From: Amaurobius ferox
Lineage: Eukaryota > Arthropoda > Arachnida > Araneae > Amaurobiidae
Assembly (NCBI GenBank): GCA_951213105.1
Contig: OX578138.1
Span: forward strand, 63,190,040 to 63,254,039
DNA length: 64,000 nucleotides
Direction of reading: 5' to 3'
The first letter of the stretch is position 1, and the number at the start of each line of letters is the position of its first letter. The translations under genes and the position numbers were made by a program. This document shows positions 32,415 to 44,889 of the stretch, in pieces. The notes under the pieces were generated by a model. The model was not told the origin of the DNA. It worked only from the letters and a program-made list of their open reading frames with translations, and ran no database searches.

Positions 32415-33144
32415 AATAAAATTGGATGATAATACATAGGAGACATTTTTGCAAATTCCGCGTAGGCTCACGATGCCATCACGTATTCTTAATTACCTTT
32501 CACATTGAGACATGCCAATAAAAAATTTTGGCACATATTAATGTATTTTTTATCCAAACAATTTTTATCGTCACTTTATGATCCCTATTTTCACTGATGA
32601 AACAACATTTCACATGGTATGGAAAAGTAGCATAAGTCAGATTTTTTCATTTATCATAATTCAGTTGATTTTAAAGATGCAGATATGCGGTTTTCTTTAA
32701 TGGTATTGTTGCATTAAAAATAAAAATTTTCTGATTGACCAAATTTGTCTAAGGGGGGCCGTATAAAAATTTAAAAAGTGTAACATTTTGATAATGAATG
32801 GGAGGAGTATTTTATTAACGTAGTCTTATTCCCTACCTTACTTTCAACATTTTTGCAATTTACATTGCCCACTTATCTCCAACACGTAAAGTATTAAAGC
32901 GAGTTTCCATCTTTTTGAGACCCACTGTATAACTGCAATGGTAATTAATGACAGCAATAAACTAGCAAAGGAAAAGAGAATGATAAAAATATGTGTAAGT
33001 GATAATTAACATTTTCAGTATTTCAAAATACACACTCTGCAAAAGAATATATACTGTATGTACCCATAAGAAAATGAGCTGCAGCCACAAAACTCGACAT
33101 GTAATATGTATGGCTTGAAGAGATGTGCAAATGATTAGAATTTG

Positions 33145-34255
33145 GGATCAAAAATCCGTTTTATTAAGAAATGGGCTGAACAAGAAGATGGTATTTTGGT
33201 AAGAAGTACTTCCTCCCCTGGAAGCAACGCAAGTCGATGTTCGGTGCAGCATAGAGTCAATTAAGTTGCTTATGTCCCTCTGCAGAAGATTCTGCCACGA
33301 ATGTTGCATCAAGTCAACTAATTCCATGGTATGCTAAGAACTCTGCAACTGCCAAAGCATATCCCAGACGTGTCCTACTGGTAATAGGTCTGGGACCTGG
33401 ACGGCGATACAAGGGTATTAAATCCTCGAAAACATTGTTGAGAATGTCGTGCAGTATGTGATCGACCGTTATCTTGTTGGTAAATGGAACCCGGACGGCT
33501 TGACAGCATAAGTAGAACAATTATCAGCAGAATATAGTCGACGTGCAAGCGAACCGTCAAATTGGACGGTTCGTTTGTTTCGGCTCTACCATAAGATGGC
33601 TCCCCAGACTGTCAAACCACGTATGATAGTAGTGTGCCGATCGACAACAAATTCGGTTTTAGAACGCTGGCCACTCCTCTTCCACACACGCATACGGCGG
33701 TCATCAGCACAAAGAGAAGTGGGATTTGTCGCTAAAAACAACATGTCTCTAATCACACACTGTCTAGGCTCACCGATCTCGGCACTAATCCAGACGGCTC
33801 TGCCTATGTTGAGGGGTCAGTGGTAGGCATCTGAATGCGACGCCGACACCTAATCCAACCTTCTGCCATTTGTATTCAAATAGTATTCCCTGATGCAGGA
33901 TGCATGCAATACCTTTCAGTGCGTGATAGCGACGCCATTAGTGTGGACGTGGCTCCTATCATGACTGCATGATCTTCCCTAGCAGTTGTTTGTCTGGGGG
34001 TCCTGAATCTATGTGACAGTTACATATGCTTTTTCTGATCCCCTGTTGCCAACATCGAGAAACTACCACATCACTCCGACCAAGATGACTAATGATACGT
34101 CTGCTGGACCAACCAGCTTCCTATAGGCTTATGGTGCGACTTCTCTCTAAATCTGGCAACTCTTTGTAGAGATGTCGAGTACGTACGTCTCAAAGACATC
34201 TTTGTACACAACTTTCAGTATCAAAACAGAAACTCCAGATCCAATTATTCGTGAG
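33145..34255 (-). pseudogene. Tc1-like transposase pseudogene
   Basis: Read on the minus strand from about 34255 down, pieces of a Tc1-like transposase appear in order: an HTH-like N-terminal part with a VVSRCWQQ motif (near 34080), a region around 33690 with MRVWKRSGQRS-like sequence after the first catalytic Asp region, the second motif QQDNGRSHTARHS near 33470, an SPD-type region and a C-terminal NLIDSMLHR stretch near 33240. Frameshifts and stops are frequent (for example between 33480 and 33380), so it is dead. Transposases of this family cut and paste their element at TA sites by DDE chemistry. I could not define the terminal inverted repeats. Confidence 0.75.
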
Positions 34256-35566
34256 TGAGAATACCGGTATTTTCAAATGCTGCACGATGCATAGTTCTCA
34301 TGCACGTTGCACTATCCTTATAACAAACATCTTTAGCAATGAGAGTTTGATCATCTATTTGCATAACTCTTAAAACAACATTCGCATGAAGAGTTTCGCG
34401 AATGGTGTTTCATTTTTTATGGTTGCATATATTTTTTTGCAACAAAATGAATTTTATCATAAATCTTTAGGTTATTTAAAAATAAAATAAAACTCTAATT
34501 TTAACAGATTTACAAATGCAGTGCATTGATAAAACTCTGCAAATGACGTCTTATCCTTTCCAAAGCATAAAGAATATATAGTATTTCCTAAGTTTGCAGA
34601 AATAAATTCAGCAATATTGGTAGAATCTGGCATAGAATTCTTTAGAACGCTACTGCGAATTCGAACGTTGATGCATATTTTATTGCTGAGATATGACTTA
34701 TTCAGCAGGGGATAAAGAGGAACGCCCCGAATATTAAATTACAATTCCGGTACATTCGAAAATGATCCGATTTTGGCGCCAAACATCCACGGAGGGATAT
34801 ATGAAGTTTTAATCTTGTCGTCTGAAGTTGCAATATAAGGTAAGTATACGTTAAAGATTAAATTGAAAGAGATTGCACGAAAATGCGTGAGAATGTTTGA
34901 TAAAATATATTTATTTCCTCCTTTAAAAAAAATAATATAAAGTATAAGAATAAATATAATAAATATGTTACGGTTTTACATTTTATCATTTTACTACATA
35001 GAATAAGCAGTTACATTGGAGTTTGTTGAAGAATTAAATAAGATTTTAATTTAAGTCAAAAATGTGACTTACTGCGATCAATCAATAAAACACTAGATCA
35101 CAACTTAAAATGCAGCGCAAATAATGGCGAGTAATCATACTTATGTATATTTAGGAAATCATTGGATTTCCTTCTTCAGTGCAACAAGCTTGGGCAACTA
35201 GGGTATAAGGGGTTCACTAGGGATTTTTACTTCCGGTTATGGATATATTACTTCCGATTTTTTCAAAAATTTGTATGACTACACAAAATCGAAATAAGTG
35301 TGAAAAAAAAGTAAAAAAATGCTTAATAGTTGTGCTTAATAAAATGCCACTTGTCGCCATATAAAGTCTGCATCATAAATTTTTTGTTTGTTTTGCTTTA
35401 TTCTTTTTAATCGGTAATCCGTATTTTAAGTGTCAGGAAGATTACTAGAGTTGTTATTATTACTTTAATTTTAGATTAATTCACTGTTACTCTCATTATA
35501 CCGATGTTTAATTAGATATGTAAGAATAAACATTTTATTTAAAACTATACAGCATAAGTCTTGCTG
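34256..35566. other. AT-rich interval with an old repeat fragment
   Basis: A passage near 35085-35190 ('gatcacaact' with 'ccttcttcagtgcaa') is similar to one at 44150-44240 ('gatcacaacg' with 'tttcttcagcgcaaac'), so both belong to an unnamed repeat. No gene was identified. Confidence 0.35.
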
Positions 35567-35696
35567 TTTTTCCTTTAAATAGCTCCGATTTTTGCCATGA
35601 GCAAAAGGCTAGTATTTAAAAATCCATTATTGCTGTATCAATATCGATAAATTGGATTTGAAAATTTAAAAAAAGATACCTGTTTTTATTTTTCCT
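35567..35696. repeat. Left copy of a 130-base duplicated segment
   Basis: 'cttgctgttt', 'ctttaaatagctc', 'gagcaaaaggctagtattta' and 'aaaaagatacctgtt' occur here and, diverged, at 38088-38215. Between the two copies lie a family A element and a Tc1 element. Confidence 0.7.
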
Positions 35697-36605
35697 ATAT
35701 TCATTAATACAATGTGTAGGGAAAGTATTGTGACGGGGTCGAAAATTCGAATTCGCGTTTTCGACGGAAAAGCACGTATCAAGCATTCCTATACTCGAAT
35801 CGATAATTTTTTAGGTATTGTGTGTGTGTGTGTGTGTGTATGCTCGTGAGTCTATGGCGACAGTATCTCACGAACAAATGGAGCGTTTTGAACGAAATTT
35901 GGTATACAAAAATTACAATCTGTAAATGCTGGAATCCTATTGATTTTAAATTCAATCGAATATTCAGACCCCCCCCCCCCCAAACTTTCGAATGAAATTT
36001 TGAAAAAATCATCACAAAACCAGAACCTCAATAATGTTACGTAAATAATCATTTCTTGTATGATTTTTTATTAGAAAACGATTAACATAAATTTTAGAAC
36101 GCTAGCATTAAACCGTTTTTATAATATTGAACTTTTTTCAAATAAATTTGTCAAAAAATCACAAAATTAAAAAAGTATTAACTATTGTGAAATATGTTCA
36201 CTTTCCATATGGAATAAATTTGTTCAACACCAATCTCGTGAATCTAATTCGTTCCGTTCATGAGAGAAGATACCTTGTGAAATGGTTTTGAATTTTGACC
36301 CATAACAATTCGCCAACAGTTATTTATATATATATATATATATATCTCCGTTTGTTTAGAAAGCTTGGCGATAAATTTGTTGAACTAGGACTCATTCATC
36401 GCCAACTTGGCTATATTTCATACCAGATTGACGAAACTATCATTAAAATTGCAAACATGATTTGACGAAAATGACGCCAAATTGATTATTAATTTTTAAA
36501 ACATTTTATTAGATGGACTATATTGCTTATGCAACCAATAATGATTTGGAGGTAAATTCATTTCATTATATGGGGAAAGTTATGTGCTCCCACATCATAT
36601 TTTTT
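35697..36605 (-). repeat. Family A repeat, minus-strand copy
   Basis: The left edge reads AGGGAAAGTATTGTGACGGGG and the right edge GGGGAAAGTTATGTGCTCCC, the reversed family A ends. The microsatellite (TG)n lies at 35819-35840, with a C10 run near 35970. The TTGGCGA block is more decayed than in most copies. An AT dinucleotide tract lies near 36325. Confidence 0.8.
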
Positions 36606-36638
36606 TAAACTGCGTTATGGATACACTCTTTATGGATA

Positions 36639-38083
36639 CACTCTTTTTGGAAAAGAAAAAAAAAACGAAACACTCCTAAAAGAAATAATCCGATCACCTC
36701 GAAATTTCGCATGCAAAGTCCTCTATACCAAGTACGCAAATGATTAAATTTGCAAAGCCAGTGAGTGTCAATTTCGGTCATAGCGCGCGTTTATACTGCT
36801 CAGCTAGCATCCTTTGAAACAGGTTAGAAATGTGGACGGTTTTTCTTTGCTGGTTATCGGCGTTGCAGTCCATGGAGACACAATTAATAATGCAGTCACG
36901 ACGTAGCCGAAGACCTTATAAGCAATTAGACGAGTTCGAACGCGGTCATATAGTCTGCACGCGTGAAGCTGCCTGGTCATACCGAGCAATAGGCCGCCAC
37001 CTTCACGGAACGGACACTACTGTGCAAAGGTGCTGGCAGCAATAATTGCTTCAAGGAATTAATCGGCGGAATGAAGGCTCTGGAAGGCCTGATGCACGAA
37101 TGCGAAGCAAGATCGGATGCCTGTGCGACAGGCCCGTACTGGCCCAACGGCATCATTGTCCGCCATCCAACGTGCTACAGCCTCTTCCATACCAACCGTG
37201 GTACCTTCCACCATTTCATGGAGTTTGGCTGATGTGGGTTACGACCACGGCGGCCTTTAAGACGTCTACCCATAACCCCAGAATATCGACAAAGTCGTTT
37301 GGAGTGGTGTCGTAGCCGAGCATCATGGCTGTCAGCAGACTGGCATCGCATAGTGGTCAGCGATGAATCACGGTTCAGTCTTTCAGCAAGTGACCATTGG
37401 GTATGTGTATGGAGGCGCCAGCGGTCCCAATCAGCCTTTGTTTTACACAGGCACAGAGCCATTACCCCTGGTGTGATGGTGTGGGATGCTATCTCTTACG
37501 ACAGCAGGTCGCCCCTAGTCATCCTGCGTACAACATTAAGAGCTTAACGATATGTTGATGAAATCCTGCGGCCGTTTGCGTTACCCTTCATGGCACGTCA
37601 TTCTGCGGCCATTTTCCAACAAAATAATGCCACGCCGCATACGGCTCGTATATCTGTGGACTGTCTCCGTGTTGTTGATACTATCTCCCTGGGCCATCAA
37701 GGTCACCAGACCTTTCGCCAATCGAGCATGTATGGGACATGCTAGGCAACCAGATTCTGGCACTCCGAAATGTAGCAGATCTGGAGCAACAACTGAGGAA
37801 TGCCTGCAGAATGTATCGCAGGGTGACATTAGGAAACTTTATCACTTCTTACTTAGACGTATACAAGCATGCATTGCCGCCAAGGGGGGTTTCACCAATT
37901 ACTAATTTGAAAATTAAATGTGCAATTGCTAACCATTGATGGGTCCTGAGGTCTCGATTTTGTAATCATTTCATTACCTGTGTATGAGCTGTACGCATAT
38001 TTAATTTCAAATAAAAACAGTAACTTTCTTCATGGTGCTTCGTCTTTTTGTTTGTTTGTTTGTTTTTGTTTTTCCAAAGAGTG
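36639..38083 (+). mobile_element. Tc1-like element with intact ends
   Basis: The left end CACTCTTTTTGGAAAAG and right end (complement) CACTCTTTGGAAAAACA are inverted, and TA flanks both sides (36637-36638 and 38084-38085). Length 1445 bases fits a full-size Tc1 element. The internal transposase gene is broken by frameshifts. Confidence 0.9.
36872..37905 (+). pseudogene. Tc1-like transposase, frameshifted
   Basis: From the ATG near 36872 an HTH-type N-terminus (SRRPYKQLDEFERGHIV, then AIGRHLHGTDTTVQRCW) is followed, after a stop at about 37044, by the remaining domains in shifted frames. The first catalytic region VVSDESRFS lies near 37360, a GVMVWDAIS stretch near 37470, the second motif FQQNNATPHTAR near 37615 and a C-terminal RNACRMY region near 37790. 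The second catalytic Asp of the usual QQDNA motif is replaced by Asn, and the third motif (SPDLSPIE type) is split by a frameshift. The gene cannot encode an active DDE enzyme. Confidence 0.85.
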
Positions 38084-38087
38084 TATA

Positions 38088-38215
38088 AGGCTTGCTGTTT
38101 TCCCTTTAAATAGCTCTAATTTCTGCCTTGAGTAAAAGGTTCGTATTTAAAGATCCAGAATCACTGTATCACCACCAATATACTGGCTTTGAAAATTGAA
38201 AAAAAAGATACCTGT
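38088..38215. repeat. Right copy of the 130-base duplicated segment
   Basis: It aligns with 35567-35696. It begins directly after the TA at the right end of the Tc1 element, so the Tc1 element probably inserted at the edge of this copy. Confidence 0.7.
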
Positions 38216-38884
38216 TATTAATTTTATCCCGGTGTTGACTTTGTTGACGACCGAAGTATTAAACACGACTGTCTTAAATCTTGACTTTTTAACCTTAAAA
38301 TACAATAATTTAATGTACTGCTTAAAATAATTTTATGTACTACTTCATTTTATTAGAATAAATAGAATTAAATTTTTTATCATTAAAATATATTTTTTTA
38401 TCATCCAATAATGCATATTATAAAAATTTCTAATCAAAACACTTTCTTATATTCCCTCGATAGCTACACACGAGGCATATATTTTTGTTTTGATTTACAA
38501 AAGTTTTATCGACCCACAGATTGGTTGACTGCAGAATATCCTCTAGAAAATTAAATTTTGTCTTTTCAAAACACCTCCTCACTGCAGGTCTAATGTGTAT
38601 TGGGGAATGAATAAAACATGATTAAAAACATTCTTCCGGGGGAAAGAAATTAGAATAAGTTTGTTTTCTATAAAATTTCGATTAGGGACCAAGAAATAGG
38701 ATATTAAAATTGATAAGCATTGTCTTTTGATTTACTTACATAATAAAGAACGATGTCTGTATGTGTGCGGTCTGTAGCGGAAAATCTAAGCGTCGTATGG
38801 CCATGAAATATGGTACACAGGCACTTAGAGATCCAAGAAGTTACACCGCGGCGTTATATATATATTTTTTAATTTGAATTAGAT
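38216..38884. other. AT-rich interval with an unnamed repeat fragment
   Basis: A passage at about 38745-38860 ('gtctgtatgtgtgcggtctgt', 'gaaatatggtacacaggcac') resembles 47505-47590 ('gtccgtctgtgtgtgcaattt', 'gaaatttggcacactggtac'), marking another interspersed family. No gene. Confidence 0.4.
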
Positions 38885-39740
38885 TTTAACACTTTACAGC
38901 ATAGTTGAAAAGTATTTATGACTTTGTTCATTCTGTCTGTCTGTCTGTCCGTCCGTTCGCACGATAACTGCCGTAAAAACGACTTTATCAAAATGAAATT
39001 TCAGTATGTTGTTGAGACGGTCTCTGGGACATATGGGAATATAAATGAATAATATCACCCAATTAGTTGTGGATTGAACCTGGGTTGAAAAAATAAAATA
39101 CATTGAATCCTATTGGATGTAATTTTTCAAACATTTTTTTAAGCGAAGTTAAAATTCACAAATTGCTTCGAAAGTTTTAGGAAATATTCAAATTATCCCA
39201 TAAAATATATAAAAAAAATTCAGCAAAATATGTTCTGTAGTTTTTTGAATAAAAATTAAAATAATAATTACACCCATATAATACGAAAATATCACGTGAC
39301 CCACTTCAAAATAAAATATGGTTCCCATCTTTTTTCTCCAGAGTAAAAATCGTGATTTTTAAAGTTTTTTTAAATTTATATTTAGTGTTGCATCCGTCCT
39401 AAAACCGCTTTATGTTTGTATATTTTCTGTGCATCTATATTCTGTTCTAACGCAATTACAATATTTTTGAGTTTAAGTGATCATCAAACTTTGAATATTT
39501 CTACAACGAAGCCTAATTTTAATGGATGCAGGATGTAAGCAAGTGATTATAAGATGAGTTGCATAAGAGTTGCTGAATTTTTTTCAGGCTAAATAGTTTA
39601 ACTCTGGAGTCTGGAATAAAAGTGTATGAATGAAATATTCACTCCTTTTATATAGAGATCCAGACGATTTATATTTCGATGACGTCATTTGAATAAAGTT
39701 CTTTTTTTCGATGAAGATAATGATTTCGTTTTCGAATATA
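38885..39740 (+). repeat. Family B repeat copy
   Basis: It opens with 'aacactttacagcatagttg', followed by 'ttcattctgtctgtctgtctg', the conserved body and the 'gatttatatttcgatgacgtc' region. The final 'gcatgattgatc' module is absent, so the 3' end is truncated. Confidence 0.7.
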
Positions 39741-40593
39741 ATAAATTACTGGAGTACTGTGAATATAATAAATAAATATAAATAAAAAAAATTCGTTAAA
39801 ATTTAAAAAGAAAAACGTTTAACAAATACTAATCAAACTAATCAAACTTTATTAAATATAGCGTTCTGTGCATGTTACGGCGATTTTAAGATTGAAACTC
39901 TAATTACTTCAGTCGCTACAACCCAATAAGCATGAGCGCGCATAGAAGAGGGCATGAGGGGTAACTTCCTTACCGTGGAAAGTTTAATGTCACAAAGTTG
40001 GGTATCAAGCTATTCGATGTGTATGTCTTGTTTTTAAGTTTGCTCCCACCTGGAAAAAGTTCTATGGGCGCCCATGCTAATATAAGTGTGGAAATCTCGG
40101 CAAATTTTACTTCATTAAATAAATGATAAACTTCATTGAATTTATAACTTCTGAGGTGTTCATTTTCTTGTACAGACATATTTGTAGCTTTGAATTTTCA
40201 CTAGAACGCGCGCGTCTGTGTATGAACGCAAACACATACACTGTCTTTTATTATTATGGATGTATCTATATTTGGCAATCAAACTCGGGTCAGTTAAATA
40301 ACTTTACATATCAGATGCATTGTTAATTATAGAATAATACATTCGAATAAAGGGTTTTAACTTCTTTCATAGGCAAAAAAACAATCTCCTTCTGGGGCGA
40401 AAAGACACACTTGAGACTATACACTTCAGCCAGATGGTAGAACTGGACCAGAGTATGATCACATTCGAATTGGCTAAAAGATCTATCAATCAGTTTATTG
40501 AAATATTTCAGTTCGTTTATTTTAGTCTTTAATTTGATTTTAAATTTTCGTTTTCTAGTTTCCCTTTTTCTAGTTTTACACGTTTTGAGTATA
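39741..40593. other. Interval without a recognisable gene
   Basis: Two overlapping short frames around 39970-40326 have no family motif. Nothing else is recognised before the MITE. Confidence 0.35.
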
Positions 40594-41452
40594 TAGGGTG
40601 TCCCAAAAATATTGAAATGCGCTTTAATTCTTTACCTGTTGGAGATAAGTGGGCAATGTAAATTGCAAAAATGTTGAAAGTAAGGTAGGAAATAAGACTA
40701 CATTAATGAAATATACCTCCCATTAATTTTCAAAAAATTACACTTTTAAAAATTTTATACGACCCCTTTACACAAACTTGGTCAAACAGAATTTTTTTTA
40801 TTTTTCATGCAACAAGACCATTAAAGAAAACCGCATATCTGCATCTTTAAAATCAACTGAATTTTGATAAAGGAAAAAATCTGACTTATGCCACTTTTCC
40901 GTACCATGTGAAAGGTTGTTTCATAAGTGAAAATAAGGATAATAAACAAATTGAAGATGAAAATTGTTTAGATCAAAAATACGTTAATATGTATCAAAAT
41001 TTATCACAAATGCATCTAAATAAAGCATTACACATACAGCGATCATATAAAGCAGTGGTACTCACTACGCGGTTGGGTATCCTATGTATTATCATCGAGT
41101 TTTATCTTTTTTGTGATATGTCACAAATTTACATTTCTAATTTGATATAGGGTCCCCATCACAATGTTCAATTTTCAATTCAATATATCTCTCAATTTTA
41201 AAGATACAGATATGCGGTTTTTTTAATGATGTCGTTGCATTAAAAATAAAAATTTTCTGATTGACCCAATTTGTCTAAGGGGGTCGTATAAAAATTTAAA
41301 AAGTGTAACTTTTTTTAAATGAGTGAAAGGACTATTTCATTAACGTAGTCTTATTTCCTACCTTACATTAAAGATTTTTGCAATTTACATTACCCACTTA
41401 TCTCCCACAGGTAAAGAATTAAAGCGCGTTTCAATCTTTTAGGGACACCCTG
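40594..41452. mobile_element. Complete MITE with long inverted repeats and TA duplication
   Basis: The left end TAGGGTGTCCCAAAAATATTG and right end (complement) CAGGGTGTCCCTAAAAGATTG start inverted repeats of about 270 bases each ('ctttaattctttacctgt', 'agataagtgggcaatgta' and so on). TA flanks both sides (40592-40593 and 41453-41454). Length 859 bases, no transposase. It provides the intact reference for the split copy at 29351-32927. Confidence 0.9.
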
Positions 41453-41645
41453 TATAATCTGCGTTTACAGTATAAAAAAGTTCCGAACCAATATGTAAAA
41501 ATAAAGTAGCATTATCAAACATAAGCAAAATTGAAATAGAAGTTTCCTCTAATAAGTCTCTAGGTCGTGGGAAATTTTTCACAGAAAGAGTTTATTTTGA
41601 TCAGAAAACTGGAACGTAGGAAAAAATAGATTAAAAGCAGTATAC

Positions 41646-42561
41646 AAAAATCTGATATGGACAGCACATGACTTTCCTTATATACTGCAATGAATTTACT
41701 AATTTTACAGTTTAAAAAATGTTATTCTTATAGTAGTTACTTATATTCTTTCCAAGATATTGAATTTTCTTCAATTAGTCGTCATTTTCATTGATTTAGC
41801 GTCATTTTTATCCATTTGGCGAGATTTTCGTTTATTTGGCAGCATTTAAAAATATCGCCAAGTTGGCAACATTCCGCTAAATTCGTCGCCAAAATCTCGC
41901 CAAGCGTTATGGACGGAGAAATAAGTTATTCTTACAGCGGATGACTATTGGCGTTCAAATGCAAAAGTATTACTCAAAGTAACTTTTCTCATGAATGGAA
42001 CGAGTTAGATCCACACGAATGTCACCAAATTTATCGCATGATATCACATATGAAAAGTGAACATGTTTCTTAACAGTTAGAATTTTTTTTTAATTTATTG
42101 GATTTTTTGATAATTTTTTTTGAAAAATGTGCAATATCTCGAGAACGGTTTGTGCTAGCGTTCTAAAGTTTGTCAATCGTTTTCTAAGAAAAAAATTACA
42201 TAAGAAATGTATATTTGCGTAACTTTATTAAGGGTTTTAATTTTTTGATGATTATTTCAAAATTTTACTTGAAAATTTAGGGGGGTTCTGAACATTCGAT
42301 TGTGTTTTAAAACAATAGGCTTCCACCATTCACGGATTGTGATTTTTGTACCAAATTTCAATCGAATTGCTCCATTCATTCGTGAGATATCGTCTCCACA
42401 GACTCACTAACGCACACACACACAGAGATATCACTTTAAAAATGTTCGATTCGTGATGAGGGATGCTTGAAAAGTGCTCTCCCGTCGAAAACTCGAATTC
42501 GAATTTTCGACCCCGTTACAATACTTTCCTTATACATTATGTATATAAGGAAAGTAATAAA
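41646..42561 (+). repeat. Family A repeat, full copy
   Basis: It runs from AAATCTGATATGGACAGCAC to the palindrome ACTTTCCTTATACATTATG / TATATAAGGAAAGTAATA at 42523-42561. The TCGCCAA / TTGGCGA block lies near 41800-41910 and the CA tract is short (42413-42424). Confidence 0.9.
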
Positions 42562-42907
42562 TTTTCCCTATGTTATAGAAATGTGGTCTCTATACGATTT
42601 ATTTCTGTCAGAATTATGCCAGCATTATGATTTACGTCTGTCAGCATTATAAATATAAGTGACACTTCCTTTAGAATGTTTACTAACACAGTTTCTATCT
42701 GCTAGCTCAGTTGTCAGCAATTTCGTCCTGAAATGCACTAAGATTACAAGAGTAGCCCAAAGATGCATGTTGCTACAGTGGCAGTGCGATTGCTGGCTGT
42801 TTGGGTAGCCATTATTACCTTTGCTCTGCGACTGTGGTATACAGTTTAAATTGATTTGCTCAAACTGCTGTAAAACTAAAGTAAAAGCTTCGTTGAATCG
42901 GAACATC
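42562..42907. other. Interval between two family A copies, unassigned open frame
   Basis: On the minus strand a frame is open across nearly the whole interval (part of 42957-42625), including a Cys/His-containing stretch. It has no recognised family and continues into repeat DNA, so I do not call a gene. Confidence 0.3.
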
Positions 42908-43861
42908 ACAAAAAAAATCTGATGTGGGCAGCACATGACTTTCCTTATATAATGCAATGGATTTACTACTTTTACAGTTAAAAAATGTTATTCTTATATT
43001 AGAAACTTATATTCTTTCCAAGATATCGAATTTTCTTCAATTAATCGTCATTTTCGTTGATTTAGCGTCATTTTTATCCATTTGGCGAGATTTTCGTTAA
43101 CTTGGCAACATTTTAAAATATCGCCAAGTTGGCGACATCCCTCTAAATTCGTCGCCAAAATCTCGCCAAGCGTTATGGACGGAGAAATAAGTTATTCTTA
43201 CAGCAGATAAATGACTATTGGCGTTCAAATGCAAAAGTATTACTCAAAGTATCTTTTCTTATGAATGGAACGAGCTAGATCCACGAGAATGATGCCCCCA
43301 AATTGATCCCATGATATTACATATGAAAAGTGAGCAGGTTTCTCAACAGTTAATATATTTATTTTCATTTATTGGATTTTTTTTAATTTATTTGAAAAAT
43401 GTGAAATTCCTCAAGAACGGTTCATGCTAGCGTTCTAAAGTTTGTGTCAATCGTTTTCTAAGGAAAAATTACATAAGAAATGTCTATTTGCGTAACTTTA
43501 TTAAAGATTTTGATTCTTTGATGATTTTTTCAAAATTTCGGGGGAGTTCTGAACATTCGATTGCGTTTAAAAACAATAGACTTCCAGTATTCATGGATTG
43601 TGATTTTTGTACCAACTTTCATTCGAATCGCTCCATTCGTTAGTGAAATATTGTCTCCACAGATTCACTGACACACACACACACACATACTTTCATACAC
43701 ATACACACACACACACACACAGAGACAGACATCACCTCAAAAATGTTTGATTCGTGATCAGGGATGCTTGAAACGTGCTCTCCCGTCGAAAACTCTAATT
43801 CGAATTTTCGACCCCGTCACAATACTTTCCTTATACATTATATATATAAGGAAAGTAATAA
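42908..43861 (+). repeat. Family A repeat, full copy
   Basis: It runs from AAATCTGATGTGGGCAGCAC to TATATAAGGAAAGTAATA at about 43861, with the TTGGCGA block near 43060-43170 and a broken CA tract at 43671-43723. Confidence 0.9.
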
Positions 43862-44889
43862 GCAGTGGCAAGAACCGATTTCTGAATCAAAACAGAGCTT
43901 CCTTGATTGGGATAAAAAAAAAAAACCTACCACTCCAGCAAACGCAAAATTATTGCAGCAACCACACCAGATAATGTAAAAGAGACATCTATTGCCTTTG
44001 CTAGTGCAGTTGCATAGTCACCTAACCTCCTAAACGAGTTGACACCATTACTAAAATTTTTATATGCTGTGTTTTAAAGAAGTTTTTACTTTAAAGTTAC
44101 AGTATGCAGTTTTGAATCTATGGTCGGAAGAATACGTGTATATAAAGAAATGATCACAACGTAAAATGCTGTGCAAATAAAATATAAAAAACTGACGATC
44201 GCTTTGGCGATATATGAACTTCTTTCTTCAGCGCAAACAAATTTAAAGTGGAATGCCAAATGAGAGTTTAATTTAACCGTCCTATATGGCTAAAATTGTA
44301 AAATTTGAGCCTCTAGCTAGCGTTTCATGTTTACGAAATCTGATGCTAAAGTAACCCAACTCAAATTGCTCAAGAAACCTCAAAGTCCTGACAACCAAGG
44401 AGTACACACAGAGACAAGTATTTATTTAGGGCATGAACATAAACAGACAGCTGCTGGCAACTAAACAAATATATTTGTACAATTAAAAGACAGTGAACTG
44501 CAATGACCTGCTAAATTGACTGAAATCCAATACTTATACTGGGTTTGGTAATACCTGCGAAACTCGCGCTTTCCCGTATCCACTTAAAATATTTCAAAGA
44601 TTATCTTACCAACGTTCAAATCATGCGGACTTCCGGTTTGATTGCTGAAACACTACTTCCGCTTTCAGTCCTGGACTTTTTTTCTTGGCCGAATCTGTAG
44701 TCCTTCTATCATTGGATGTAATTCATTTCAAATATTGGATGTAATTGTGCAATTACCAGTTTTTCTAAATTATACAACAATTTCCCTGATAATCTGGATA
44801 TTTTTTATTTATCGGAGATGGATTTTAAAAAGCATTTGTTGTAAACATCTTGAATTTTATTGTATTTACCCATGTGCATCTGCTTATGA
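43862..44889. other. Interval with unassigned short frames
   Basis: The first 120 bases (43862-43980) code for a polar stretch in a frame that starts in the upstream repeat, perhaps a fragment of a real gene or LINE, but it stops quickly. The passage at 44150-44240 belongs to the repeat shared with 35085-35190. The plus frame at 44642-44926 is hydrophobic and shows no motif. Confidence 0.35.

Larger units (their letters stand above)
29351..32927. mobile_element. MITE (GGGTGTCCC type) split by nested insertions
   Basis: The left end CAGGGTGTCCCAAAAAG and right end (complement) CAGTGGGTCTCAAAAAG match the ends of the complete MITE at 40594-41452. The left portion, 29351-29700, aligns with the reverse complement of 41452-41105, and the right portion, about 32415-32927, aligns with the reverse complement of the rest. 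The two portions join collinearly at the sequence 'cacaaaaaa / ataaaa', so roughly 2.7 kb of family A DNA was inserted later. TA follows the right end (32928-32929); the left flank is CA, probably a mutated TA. Confidence 0.85.

Noticed and set aside
33575..33826. 83-codon plus-strand frame
   Set aside because: It is the antisense of the Tc1 transposase pseudogene, which makes sense only on the minus strand.
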